From: Mycobacterium sp. SMC-2
Lineage (GTDB): Bacteria > Actinomycetota > Actinomycetes > Mycobacteriales > Mycobacteriaceae
Assembly: GCF_025263485.1 (NCBI RefSeq)
Contig: NZ_CP079863.1
Coordinates: 620,001 to 684,000, forward strand
Direction: 5' to 3'
DNA length: 64,000 nucleotides
Under the pieces are notes generated by a model. It worked only from the letters and a program-made list of their open reading frames with translations, was not told where the DNA came from and searched no databases. The position numbers were made by a program, and so were the translations under genes. Below, in pieces: positions 1-8,074 of the stretch (position 1 is the stretch's first letter; the number at the start of each line of letters is the position of its first letter).

Positions 1-942
1 CATCAGCGACGCCGGCGTCATGCCCTTGCCGCGTCCGCCCGCACCGAGCGGTTCCGCCGAGGCCGCCGGGCTCAGCGGAGCTGCGGGAGCCAACGGAGGC
101 GCCGGCGAACCGCCCGGGCCGCCCGGCACCGCGGGCCCGCCGCCGCCGGGCTTGGCGGCCGGTGGTGCGGGCGCCTGGCCCGGTACGGTCGGCATCCCGG
201 GAGGGGGCTGCGCCCCGGGACCCGGTGTGGGCATTCCCGGTGTGGGCATTCCTGGTGGTGGCATTCCGGGAGGCGCGAGTGGGGGCGCCGCAGGCGGTGG
301 CGTCACCGGCGCCGGTGGCGCCGGGCCGGGCCGGGGACCCTCTTCCTCGACGGGTTGCCCGGGCGAGGGCGGGGTGTCCGGAAGTGTGACCGGGGGCGGT
401 GTCTTCTGATCGAGCAAGTCCTGCAGCGCATTGTGGGGCGGCTTCCATGCTTTGCTCGCCACAATCCGCTCGGCGGTTCCGGTGACCACGCTGAGGTTCG
501 CCCCGTAGGCGGTGCTGACCACCGCATTTATCGCGGTGGTCCGTTCGGCGGCATCCAGGGTGGAGTCGTTTTCGAGGGCGCTGATTTCTGTCTGCGCTGC
601 ATCGACGATGTCGCTCACGTCCCATTTGGCCTGAGCGACCGAATCGGCGACATACCTGTGCCAGGTGATCACCGTCGCCAGGCCGTTCTGCAACTTTTTG
701 AGCTCATCGATGTTGGTGCCGAGCTCGCTCTTGGCGGCGGCGGCGGCGCTCCCGGACCAGAACCCGCCGTCGAAGATGTCGCCCTGCTCGTGCTGGCAGG
801 TCTCTAACACCGCGGTGACCTGCCGCAGCACCTCGGTGTACTGCTGCGCCCGGTCGTAGTAGTTGTCCTCGTCCACCTCCGGCCAGGCGTCCGGGGCAAG
901 CATCTGCGCGGCGTACTCGCTGATCGGCTTCGCGACGCCCAT
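1..942 (-). CDS. espK: EspK, ESX-1 secretion-associated protein (3' end beyond window)
   Basis: The first 314 codons are present and no stop is reached before the left edge. The start ATG at 942 has GAGGAG seven bases upstream. Residues 1 to about 200 form the helical N-terminal domain (WSG near residue 63, QQYTEVLRQV helix), which closely matches Rv3879c. From about residue 205 the protein is rich in Pro, Gly and Ala with repeated PGMP units, as in the EspK linker. EspK accompanies EspB and is thought to chaperone it. It follows espL by 169 bp on the same strand, as in M. tuberculosis. Its C-terminal domain lies outside the window. Confidence 0.93.
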   Translation of the reverse strand, partial: MGVAKPISEYAAQMLAPDAWPEVDEDNYYDRAQQYTEVLRQVTAVLETCQHEQGDIFDGGFWSGSAAAAAKSELGTNIDELKKLQNGLATVITWHRYVADSVAQAKWDVSDIVDAAQTEISALENDSTLDAAERTTAINAVVSTAYGANLSVVTGTAERIVASKAWKPPHNALQDLLDQKTPPPVTLPDTPPSPGQPVEEEGPRPGPAPPAPVTPPPAAPPLAPPGMPPPGMPTPGMPTPGPGAQPPPGMPTVPGQAPAPPAAKPGGGGPAVPGGPGGSPAPPLAPAAPLSPAASAEPLGAGGRGKGMTPASLM

Positions 943-1111
943 TGCCTACTCCTCTCGCGGCGGCACGGGGAAACGCGTCGGCCGCTGGGGGGTACCGGAC
1001 ATCATGGTTAGTAAGCGTAATCGAGGTTCAGCCAAGCCCACTGCGGCAAATTGCAGCGTCGGTCACCGCCGGTCGGAGAACATCAAATCCATGTCCCGCA
1101 CCGGGTTTCGC

Positions 1112-1459
1112 TCAGGTTAAGCCGAGGGTTTCTTTGAGCGAACCGGCGATGCCGGCGACCAATTCGATAAGCCGGTCCTCCTCGGCGTCGATCGCGGCGG
1201 TCGCGACGGCCCGCGCGTTGCCGATCGCCTCGTTGACACGCTCCCCGACCGTTTCCGCGCCCAGGCGCAGCAGGCCGTCCTCGATATGCAGACCGGTCAG
1301 GCAAAGCCGAGCATTGAGGGTTGCCTCGACTGTCTTCGATTCGTCTGTGGCCGTGAATGTTTCGGTATTCGTTCGGTGCTGCTGGTCTTCCAAGGCCGAC
1401 TGGAACAGCTGCGCCTGCCGCAGCGCCTCTGCCACCTGGGGATGCATTTCCACGGTCAT
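1112..1459 (-). CDS. espL: EspL, ESX-1 accessory protein (YbaB/EbfC-like)
   Basis: This 115-residue protein has the length of Rv3880c and the same place between espB and espK. The ATG at 1459 is preceded by AAGGA at good spacing; a TTG two codons earlier is less likely. Visible signatures are a helical N-terminus, the segment TFTATDESKTVEATLNARL and the amphipathic GLHIEDGLLRLGAE, which recall the YbaB/EbfC DNA-binding fold. In M. tuberculosis EspL supports stability of ESX-1 substrates; that role is taken from the family. It starts 9 bp after the espB stop, so the two are co-transcribed. A second copy lies at 7586-7948. Confidence 0.9.
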   Translation of the reverse strand: MTVEMHPQVAEALRQAQLFQSALEDQQHRTNTETFTATDESKTVEATLNARLCLTGLHIEDGLLRLGAETVGERVNEAIGNARAVATAAIDAEEDRLIELVAGIAGSLKETLGLT

Positions 1460-1468
1460 TCGCAATCC

Positions 1469-2974
1469 TTACTTGTCGGGTGCCGTCTTGCGCGGGCGAT
1501 TTCCGATAACGCCCTCGGTCCATGCGCGTTCCTCGGTGTACAGCGATTCGTCATCGGATTGCACGCGCTTGCCCTTACCCTGGTTTTGGTTCTGGCCGGG
1601 CCCGCCCATCGGGGCCATGCCGCCGCCCATGCCGCCGCCCGCCGCACTGCCCGTGCCGGGCATCCCGCGGCCCGGGCCCGCGGCCCCGGGCGCCGCCCCG
1701 GCAAGCCGGGACGCCGCTTCGGCGTCCACCGCGGGCTGCAACGGCATCGACGGCACACCGGCCCCGCCGCCGCCTCCCAACCCGGCCGGTTTGAGCCCGC
1801 CCCCGCCCGGCAGGCCCGGTTTGCCCTTCAACGCGTCTTTCATGGCGGCGTCCATGGCCGGTTGGTCCGCTGTTCCCGGGGCTCCTGGGATCTGCGGCAC
1901 GGTAGGCATCATGGGCGTGGCGGGCACGCCACTACCCTCACCGGGGGGCACAAGGCCCGGAATGATCGGATCGATCGTCCCGTCCTCCTCGGGGGCGTTG
2001 GGGTCGGGCGGCGGGGGAATGTACTGGGCTCTGGGCGGCATCTTCGGATTCACCGGCGCGATCGGCAAGCCTGCGTTCGAAACGTAAAGCTCCAGTGACC
2101 GCTCTGACTTTGCCTGCAAACTTTCATACCAGCTGATCGCCATATACAAGTAGTGGCCGCCATCCTGCGTGTATTTCTTAAACCACCAGTCGTTCAGCTC
2201 TACCTCGTAGTTCGTGGGGTGCTCAGTCTCGATTGCCCACGTTCCGTCCGGATTACGCGAGGCGGAATCCCCGTACGCAACTCGTGCCTTTTTATGCGCG
2301 TCGACCACCCTGTTGGCCTGGTTGCCGAGCGTCACGCACATTTGTGCCATCGAAACGATCCACTGGCGCTGGGCATCGAAGTTTACTTCGACAAGATCCC
2401 GCGATTCGCCCTCCCAGGAGACGAAAGGGCGGAACCGATAGGCCGTCTTCTGGAGTTCCCGCTGAAACGCATCCCATTCCTTTGCGAACGCCCTGAAGGC
2501 CGCGCCCTGATCGCCGGCCTCGATATCCTTCGCCGCCTGCCTGACCTCGTAGTAGGGGTATTCAAATGCCGGTGGCGGTTTCGGGGACGGCAGTGGATCC
2601 CAGCCCCAGTCTTCGTCCGGGTCGCACATGGCCGACATTTCGGCACTGGTTCCTGCGGCGGCCGGTGCCGCACCCGACGAAGACCCGTCGGTGCCGATGG
2701 CATTGATCGACTCCGCCGCCCCTTCGTCGACCTCTTCGTAGGCCTTGGCCGCGTTTCGCAGCGATTTCGCCAACGCCTTCCATTCGCGCTCACAGGTTTT
2801 CAAATAGAGCCGCATCGCATCGGCGGATAGCGCGAGTTGTGTGGCAGCGTCATTGACAAACGAAAGGCGGCATGGTCCCTGCGGATTGGTGGAAGGGATG
2901 GGTGGCAGCGGCGCCTCGATTTCGGCGGCCCGCTGCATGAGCTCCTCGTACTCGACCTTCAGCATCTGAGTCAT
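1469..2974 (-). CDS. espB: EspB, secreted ESX-1 substrate
   Basis: EspB is a 501-residue ESX-1 substrate that in M. tuberculosis is cleaved by MycP1 and forms oligomeric rings. The N-terminal PE/PPE-like helical domain carries YEEVD (residues 79-83), the YxxxD/E type VII export signal, and WEG (187-189). About 20 extra residues with a DWGWDPLPSP segment lie near 121-140. The C-terminal third is Pro/Gly-rich, and the tail LYTEERAWTEGVIGN matches the Rv3881c tail. The start at 2974 has AAAGGAGAA upstream. It heads espB-espL-espK. The neighbour upstream is not eccE1, as in M. tuberculosis, but a glycosyltransferase cassette. Confidence 0.93.
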   Translation of the reverse strand: MTQMLKVEYEELMQRAAEIEAPLPPIPSTNPQGPCRLSFVNDAATQLALSADAMRLYLKTCEREWKALAKSLRNAAKAYEEVDEGAAESINAIGTDGSSSGAAPAAAGTSAEMSAMCDPDEDWGWDPLPSPKPPPAFEYPYYEVRQAAKDIEAGDQGAAFRAFAKEWDAFQRELQKTAYRFRPFVSWEGESRDLVEVNFDAQRQWIVSMAQMCVTLGNQANRVVDAHKKARVAYGDSASRNPDGTWAIETEHPTNYEVELNDWWFKKYTQDGGHYLYMAISWYESLQAKSERSLELYVSNAGLPIAPVNPKMPPRAQYIPPPPDPNAPEEDGTIDPIIPGLVPPGEGSGVPATPMMPTVPQIPGAPGTADQPAMDAAMKDALKGKPGLPGGGGLKPAGLGGGGGAGVPSMPLQPAVDAEAASRLAGAAPGAAGPGRGMPGTGSAAGGGMGGGMAPMGGPGQNQNQGKGKRVQSDDESLYTEERAWTEGVIGNRPRKTAPDK

Positions 2975-3535
2975 GTCGGCTCATTCTCCTTTGCTGAAGC
3001 CGTCAGCATAGGTATGTCACACCCTTGGCCGCGCGACCTCCCCAGGGATTCCCGGTGACCGAAAACCGGCCGGGCCGCACGGCGGTGGCGACTGATGACC
3101 ACACCATCGGCACATGACAGGGACGCGGCACCACCGAAGACAGGATGCGGTGCAACCACCGATCACCCCTTTCGTAGCGCCAAGTCCTACGGGCGGTGCA
3201 GGGTGCGCCTACCGCTCACGATGGTTAATCCTAAGTCACCAAACAGCGCCCACGCGCAGCAATTTGCGCTCTTGCTTTCGCCCTTTCGGGCGGAATTTCG
3301 GCAGGCTGCAGTGGATGTGACCGGATCGACGCCCGCCGTCCGGCGCGGATGCCGGTGGGTCGGGTCCGACGGGCGGGGTCTCCTCGCGCTTTGCTACCGC
3401 GAGGCCGACCGGATTGACGCCTCAGTCCGGCAAGCACGGCAGGACGACCCCAAGCCGTCGGCCGCGTTCCCCGGTGGGGGTCGCGTGCCGGGCCGCCGTG
3501 AAAGGCACGGATTTTGAGCTAGGCTCACCACAGTC
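2975..3535. other. Intergenic region between divergent espB and GT-A gene
   Basis: These 561 bp separate two divergently read genes and must hold both promoters. Open frames here have no recognisable protein features. The stretch around 3220-3310 is less GC-rich than its surroundings. Just before the plus-strand gene, TAGGCT (TANNNT-type -10) lies ten bases upstream of the ATG at 3536, which would give a very short leader. No repeat, insertion-sequence end or tRNA was seen. Confidence 0.5.
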
Positions 3536-4312
3536 ATGAAACTCGACATCCATCTACAAACCCATTCGGAAATAAGCGTGCATGGCGGGCGTCGATACGT
3601 CGGCGCTCCCAAAAGCGAAATCACGCTTCGATGTACGCAATCGCTGGTCACCTCGATCAACGAAGCACCGGGTGACATCCTCCTGCGTGTTTTCGATGAT
3701 CACTCGTCCTCCACCGTCATTACGGCGCTGCGCCGAATACTTGATGGATGCCGGCACCAGGTCGAATTCGTCGCGCTCACAGATCGGGGTTATAACGCGT
3801 CTTGCCTGGCATCGTTCTCCAGAGCTCGTGACGACGCCCGCGACCTTGTCTATTTCGTCGAGGACGATTACCTACACGCACCTTCGGCCATACCTGAGAT
3901 GTTAGAGGCTCATACGCTGTTCAAAAGGAAATGCGAGGGTCGGGAAGTGGCCCTGCATCCGTACGATGATCCCAATAATTATCTCAGCCCGATATTCAGT
4001 CAACATAATTGTCGAGTCTTGTATGGCACCCGACGCCATTGGCGAACGAACACCCACACGACGAATACCTGCTGGGTGGAAGCCACTACATTGAGGCGCA
4101 ACTGGGAGCTTTTCGAGCGGCTCGCGCGCTATTCGAGTACGCCCTACGGTGTCAAGCATCATATCTTCGAAGAATCGACCATCAATAAGATCTGGCGCGA
4201 GCAGATTCTTCTGTTCACACCGCTACCTTCGCTGGCCCTGCACCTGCAATACGAGGCGCACAAGGACCCTTTCCTGGACTGGCGACGGTGGTGGGAGTCG
4301 GCGGCGTATTGA
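3536..4312 (+). CDS. GT-A fold (family 2-like) glycosyltransferase
   Basis: The 258-residue protein has features of a GT-A glycosyltransferase: a nucleotide-binding segment LLRVFDDHSSS (D54, D55), then VYFVEDDYLHAP with a DXD-like EDD (109-111), which usually holds metal and sugar nucleotide. A later conserved-looking block TNTCWVEATTLRRNWELF may bind acceptor. No signal peptide or membrane helix is seen, so it is probably cytosolic. Codon use is strikingly AT-richer than the neighbours (for example 3965-4030), pointing to acquisition from elsewhere. It reads against the rest of the ESX region and ends 10 bp from the stop of the convergent DUF4254 gene. Substrate unknown. Confidence 0.72.
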   Translation: MKLDIHLQTHSEISVHGGRRYVGAPKSEITLRCTQSLVTSINEAPGDILLRVFDDHSSSTVITALRRILDGCRHQVEFVALTDRGYNASCLASFSRARDDARDLVYFVEDDYLHAPSAIPEMLEAHTLFKRKCEGREVALHPYDDPNNYLSPIFSQHNCRVLYGTRRHWRTNTHTTNTCWVEATTLRRNWELFERLARYSSTPYGVKHHIFEESTINKIWREQILLFTPLPSLALHLQYEAHKDPFLDWRRWWESAAY

Positions 4313-4322
4313 ACGATCCGCA

Positions 4323-5315
4323 TCAGTCCTCTCGATTCTCGAACAGCGCGCAGTAACTTCGCTGCCCGACTTCCTTGAACTGTCGGTAGAGCTTGAATCT
4401 GACTTCGCCGTTGTCGAGCTGAGCCAAGAGCTGCTCTAGGCCACAGAAAAGGTCGTCGTGCTGCTCTCCGAGCACCGCAAGGCGCGAACGGGGGCCCTCT
4501 GCTTGGTTCGTGTGCAAAATCCGCAGCGTCAGAACCGACAGCCGATCGACGATCGTGCCGGGCGTTTCGGTGTGCAGCGGTGCGGCGTCGTCGGGGTCGA
4601 GGCGGTCAAGCAGCGTCGCGTCGATGTGTTCGACGGCCGCGTTGCGCCGAGCGTTGAGATCATCGATGCAACCTTTCCTGCGGGCCACCTCGCGGTCACT
4701 GACGCCGGCGCGACGAACGGCGTCTTCGTGATGCCAGAGAGCGAAGTTGAGCGCGTGCACATGTAGCGTCATCGCCGAAATACCCTGTCCAGCGGGAGAA
4801 AAGACCGGTTCTTTGCAGTGCCATGACAGCGCCATGTCGTAGAACTGGCGCGCGGCCGACAGCAAGCCGGCGGTGGTCGCATCGCGACGGTCCTCAATGC
4901 TTCCGTGCAGCTGCTCGCAGAGTTCGGAGTAGCTGGCGGCCAAGTGCTCGAAGTAGTCGCGGGGGTCGAGGCCGGGCCGCGGGGCGAAGACGATGTCAAC
5001 CGCCCACGTTGGTTGCCGCGAATTCGGTGCCAACTCGCACTCGTTGACGGCGACCGATACCCGGCAGGTGGGATCCGTAGCTGAATTCGCTTGCACCGCA
5101 ACATGTCTCAGCTTTTCCAAGAGCTCACCGTGGGCGTGTTCGCCAGTCGCCACAACCCCGACGTGCCGCAGATGTAGGCCGGAATCACCGCAAGGGGGAT
5201 GGCCCTCGCAACCGCGGACGATGCGTCCCCCGAGGACGGCAATGCGTTGCTGCAGCAGTCGGATCCCCGGCTCGAGCTGAGCGTGACAGCGAATGCTCTG
5301 CATACTCGCCGTCAC
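4323..5315 (-). CDS. DUF4254 family protein
   Basis: I place the start at GTG 5315 because it overlaps the upstream stop as GTGA, giving 330 residues. The core, about residues 150-245, contains ALNFALWHHEDAVRR and later RRKGCIDDLNARRNAAVEHID. This pattern (LWHxED, then KxxIDxLNxxRN) is characteristic of DUF4254 (Pfam PF14063), whose biochemical role is unknown. In other bacteria DUF4254 genes sit beside GT9 glycosyltransferases, exactly as here. The N-terminal 90 residues are Cys- and His-rich and match nothing I recognise. It is the last gene of the apparent mycP1-eccE1-espL2-GT9-GT9-DUF4254 run. Confidence 0.75.
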   Translation of the reverse strand: MTASMQSIRCHAQLEPGIRLLQQRIAVLGGRIVRGCEGHPPCGDSGLHLRHVGVVATGEHAHGELLEKLRHVAVQANSATDPTCRVSVAVNECELAPNSRQPTWAVDIVFAPRPGLDPRDYFEHLAASYSELCEQLHGSIEDRRDATTAGLLSAARQFYDMALSWHCKEPVFSPAGQGISAMTLHVHALNFALWHHEDAVRRAGVSDREVARRKGCIDDLNARRNAAVEHIDATLLDRLDPDDAAPLHTETPGTIVDRLSVLTLRILHTNQAEGPRSRLAVLGEQHDDLFCGLEQLLAQLDNGEVRFKLYRQFKEVGQRSYCALFENRED

Positions 5316-6376
5316 GTGCGGCTCGCCCTCTCGCGATAGGCGAGATCTTCCAGCGCGCCGAGCGCCATGTCGACGGTGATGTCCGTCATGGCACTCGCGT
5401 GAACATGCCGGTGCGGCGCAAACCTGAAACCCCATCTGTCGGGGTGGGTTGGACCGTAAAGGCCCACTCCCGGAATGCGGGCCAGGTCCGCAGCGTGCAG
5501 CATGCACGAGTCGATTCCCAGGAAGAGGTCCGCTTCGGCGACCATGCCCATCGCAAGGTCCAGCGGTACTCCGAGGTACGGGATCACGCGGTCGCGCTCA
5601 CGGCCGACGTTGAGCTCTTCGGGCCCCATCCCAACGACCCAGGCCACAAACTCGCGGTGGCGCGACAGAAACCGGTCCAGCAGGTCGATGAAACGGGTGA
5701 CCGGCCACCGCTTGTTCAACGACGTGGTATCGGCGTGCACGGCCAGCACCTTGGTCCGGGCGGGCAGTGCGGAACGGAGCGCCCGGATTTCCGCTTGCAC
5801 GGCCGGTCGAATGGGCACCGGCGAGGCATAGCTTTCGATCCGCGCCGCGGGATCGAACAGGCGCGCCAACTTGAAGGTCAGGTCGGCCGAGTGCGGCAGA
5901 TCCCTCGGTACCACGATGTCGTAGGCGTCGCCTGTTGGAAAGCCGATGCTCGTCGTGGGCGACAGCCGCTCCCGAAGAGAGCGGGCGAAAACGTTCGACG
6001 GCACGTCCCACGGTACGGCGTCGATGAATACGTCGACATCGCCGATCTCCGCGGCCAGAGCATCGTAATCCAGTACTCGATTTGACGCTGGTCCCAGCGG
6101 CGGCCCGATCGGAGGTGACCCCGTGATGTCGATGAGTCGCCCACCCAGCCCCCGGAAGCACACGTCAAAGCTCACCTGCGGGCAGATCAGTGTCATTGGC
6201 GCACTGAACGATTCGGCTAACGCCCGCAGCGTCGGCAACACCAGGACGGAGTCCCCGATAAGAGTGGAGAAATAGACAGCGGGTCTACGCGCCTGCAGCA
6301 GATGCGTTAGCAGGCCACGCTCAACCGTTACCGAGTGTCCGCCCCGCAGCACCGTGAGTTCGCTCAATCCGACCAT
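5312..6376 (-). CDS. Glycosyltransferase family 9 (heptosyltransferase-like), copy A
   Basis: This 354-residue protein has both halves of a GT-B enzyme of the ADP-heptose:LPS heptosyltransferase family. The N-terminal half has LIGDSVLVLPTLRALAE, the usual GD-L-PT acceptor-side motif. The C-terminal half has VHADTTSLNKRWP and LFLGIDSCMLHAADLARIPG followed by GLYGPTHPDRWG, the nucleotide-sugar site. It lacks a signal peptide or membrane helix. It is a clear paralogue of the gene at 6458-7525. Mycobacteria lack LPS, so the acceptor must be something else. The downstream DUF4254 gene overlaps it by 4 bp, implying translational coupling. Confidence 0.85.
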   Translation of the reverse strand: MVGLSELTVLRGGHSVTVERGLLTHLLQARRPAVYFSTLIGDSVLVLPTLRALAESFSAPMTLICPQVSFDVCFRGLGGRLIDITGSPPIGPPLGPASNRVLDYDALAAEIGDVDVFIDAVPWDVPSNVFARSLRERLSPTTSIGFPTGDAYDIVVPRDLPHSADLTFKLARLFDPAARIESYASPVPIRPAVQAEIRALRSALPARTKVLAVHADTTSLNKRWPVTRFIDLLDRFLSRHREFVAWVVGMGPEELNVGRERDRVIPYLGVPLDLAMGMVAEADLFLGIDSCMLHAADLARIPGVGLYGPTHPDRWGFRFAPHRHVHASAMTDITVDMALGALEDLAYRERASRT

Positions 6377-6457
6377 CCTTTGCCGAGCTTAAACCCGGAT
6401 CGGGCATGGTGAGTGCACGAATCCGTGCGAAGGAAGCCGCGATTCGAAGGCAGAGGC

Positions 6458-7525
6458 CTACTTCGCGCGTCCGGCATGCTCGTCGGCGAGCTCCTCCATC
6501 GCCGCGAGCACCGCATCCACGGTGATGTCCGCCATCTTGTTCATATCGACGTGCCGATGAGGCCCGAACCTGAACCCCCACGTGTCGGCCCGCGTCGGAC
6601 CGAAGAGACCCACTCCCGGTACGCGCGCCAGGTCGGCGGCGTGCAGCATGCACGAATCGATCCCGACGAACAGGTCCGCCGTGGCGACCATGCCCATGGC
6701 GAGGTCGAGCGGCAGCCCGAGGTGGGCGAAGATCCGGTCGCGCTCCCGCCCGACGTTAAGCTCCTCGTGCCCCATACCGACGATCCACGCGACGAAGTCG
6801 TGACGCCGCGACAAGAACCGATCCAGCAGGTCGATGAATCTGGTAGCGGGCCAGCGTTTGTCTGTCCAGTGAGTGTCGGCGTGCACGACGAGCACCTTGA
6901 TCCCTGCGGGCACAGCGGCGCGGATCGACTGCGCCTCATCCTGCACAGCCGGTGGTATGGGCACCGGCTGAGCGTAGGACTCTATCCGCAGCGAAGGATC
7001 AAACAGCCGAGCCAACTTGAACATCAAGTCGGCGGCGTGACAGTCCTCTTTGGCGACCACCACGTCGTAGCCATGGTCGGCGACGAAACCGATGCTCTTC
7101 TTGGGCGCTATGCGCTGTACCAGAGGGCCAATGATCGTGCTCGACAGCGCGCTCCACGTCAGCGTGTCGATGAATACGTCGGTGTCGCCGATCTCCGAAG
7201 CCAGGGCGTCGAAATCGAACGGGCGGCGCGACGAAGGAGGTGCGGCGGCGGATCCCGTGAACGGCAGCCCCGCGGTATCGACGTGGCGCGAACTCACCTC
7301 CCGGAAGCACAGGTCGAAGGCGACCTTGGGACAGATCAGCGTGATTGGGGCGGTGAACATTTCGGCTAGCGCGCGCACGGTCGGCAACGTCAGCACGGAG
7401 TCCCCGATATTGGAGACGAAACACAGGGCGGGCCGTGCTGCATGCAGCAGATCCGCCAGCGGCCCGGGCTCAACGCCTACCGAATCCCGTCCGGGAGAAC
7501 CCACATCTCGCTCGAAATCGCCCAT
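6458..7525 (-). CDS. Glycosyltransferase family 9 (heptosyltransferase-like), copy B
   Basis: Second GT9 enzyme, 355 residues from ATG 7525. I prefer this start because the distance to the shared ARPALCF-NIGDSVLTLPT block then equals that in copy A; a GTG at 7567 would add 14 residues. The C-terminal nucleotide-sugar site reads LFVGIDSCMLHAADLARVPG then GLFGPTRADTWGFRFG. It shares long blocks with copy A along its whole length, including YAQPVPIPPAVQDE and VHADT-KRWPATRFIDLLDRFL, so the pair arose by duplication. It lies between espL2 and copy A on the same strand. Donor and acceptor are unknown. Confidence 0.85.
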   Translation of the reverse strand: MGDFERDVGSPGRDSVGVEPGPLADLLHAARPALCFVSNIGDSVLTLPTVRALAEMFTAPITLICPKVAFDLCFREVSSRHVDTAGLPFTGSAAAPPSSRRPFDFDALASEIGDTDVFIDTLTWSALSSTIIGPLVQRIAPKKSIGFVADHGYDVVVAKEDCHAADLMFKLARLFDPSLRIESYAQPVPIPPAVQDEAQSIRAAVPAGIKVLVVHADTHWTDKRWPATRFIDLLDRFLSRRHDFVAWIVGMGHEELNVGRERDRIFAHLGLPLDLAMGMVATADLFVGIDSCMLHAADLARVPGVGLFGPTRADTWGFRFGPHRHVDMNKMADITVDAVLAAMEELADEHAGRAK

Positions 7526-7585
7526 GCTCCCGGCAGAGTCTAGACCCCAGGAGGGGCGTTGTCCCACAATCCGAGCCGGGGAGGT

Positions 7586-7948
7586 TCAGATCAAGCCGAC
7601 GGTGTGTTGCAGTGAACCGGCCAGCTCGGTCAGGGAGGCAAACAGCTGTGCCTGCTGTGCCCGCAGGGCCGCCGAGGCGCCGGCCTGCGCCTTCTCCAGC
7701 GCCTCGTTGATGCGCTGCTGCACCATGTGGGCGCCGAGGCGCAGCAGGCCGGCCTCGATGTCCAGGCCGACCAGGCAGCGTTGCCCGTTGATGGTCACTT
7801 CGACCGTCTCGGCTTCGTCTGTGGCCGTGAAGGATTCGGTGTGCGTCCGCTGCATCTGGGACTCGAGGGCCGAAGTGAACTGCTGCAACTGCTCGAGCGC
7901 CTCCGCCACCTGCGGGTGCGCGTCCGCGCTCGACCGAAGAGTGCTCAT
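7586..7948 (-). CDS. Second EspL-like protein (YbaB/EbfC-like)
   Basis: The 120-residue product from ATG 7948 (AAGGA upstream) aligns end to end with EspL at 1112-1459: both have HPQVAEAL, SALE, FTATDE, TVE and GLLRLGA in register. Its middle reads FTATDEAETVEVTINGQRC, at least as close to the M. tuberculosis EspL pattern as the copy beside espK. It sits 126 bp downstream of eccE1 and directly upstream of GT9 copy B, all on one strand. The role is inferred from EspL: a small cytosolic partner of an ESX-1 substrate or of the cassette products. Confidence 0.85.
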   Translation of the reverse strand: MSTLRSSADAHPQVAEALEQLQQFTSALESQMQRTHTESFTATDEAETVEVTINGQRCLVGLDIEAGLLRLGAHMVQQRINEALEKAQAGASAALRAQQAQLFASLTELAGSLQHTVGLI

Positions 7949-8074
7949 GGGCAAGGTCCTTAACGTCGGTTGAGTCCTGAAGCGTGGGCCGCCGCCCTCG
8001 GCCCACAACCGGGCTTGAGTCTAAGGCGACCGGGCGGATCGCGCGCGTCGAGCGGGGTCGCCGAACGGCCGGGC

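Noticed and set aside
200..270. Short GC-rich repeats that might suggest a CRISPR-like or VNTR array
   Set aside because: They encode PGMP repeats of EspK; units are irregular and no spacers exist.
3095..3517. 140-codon open frame in the espB upstream region
   Set aside because: No ribosome site and arginine-rich composition; lies where promoters are expected.
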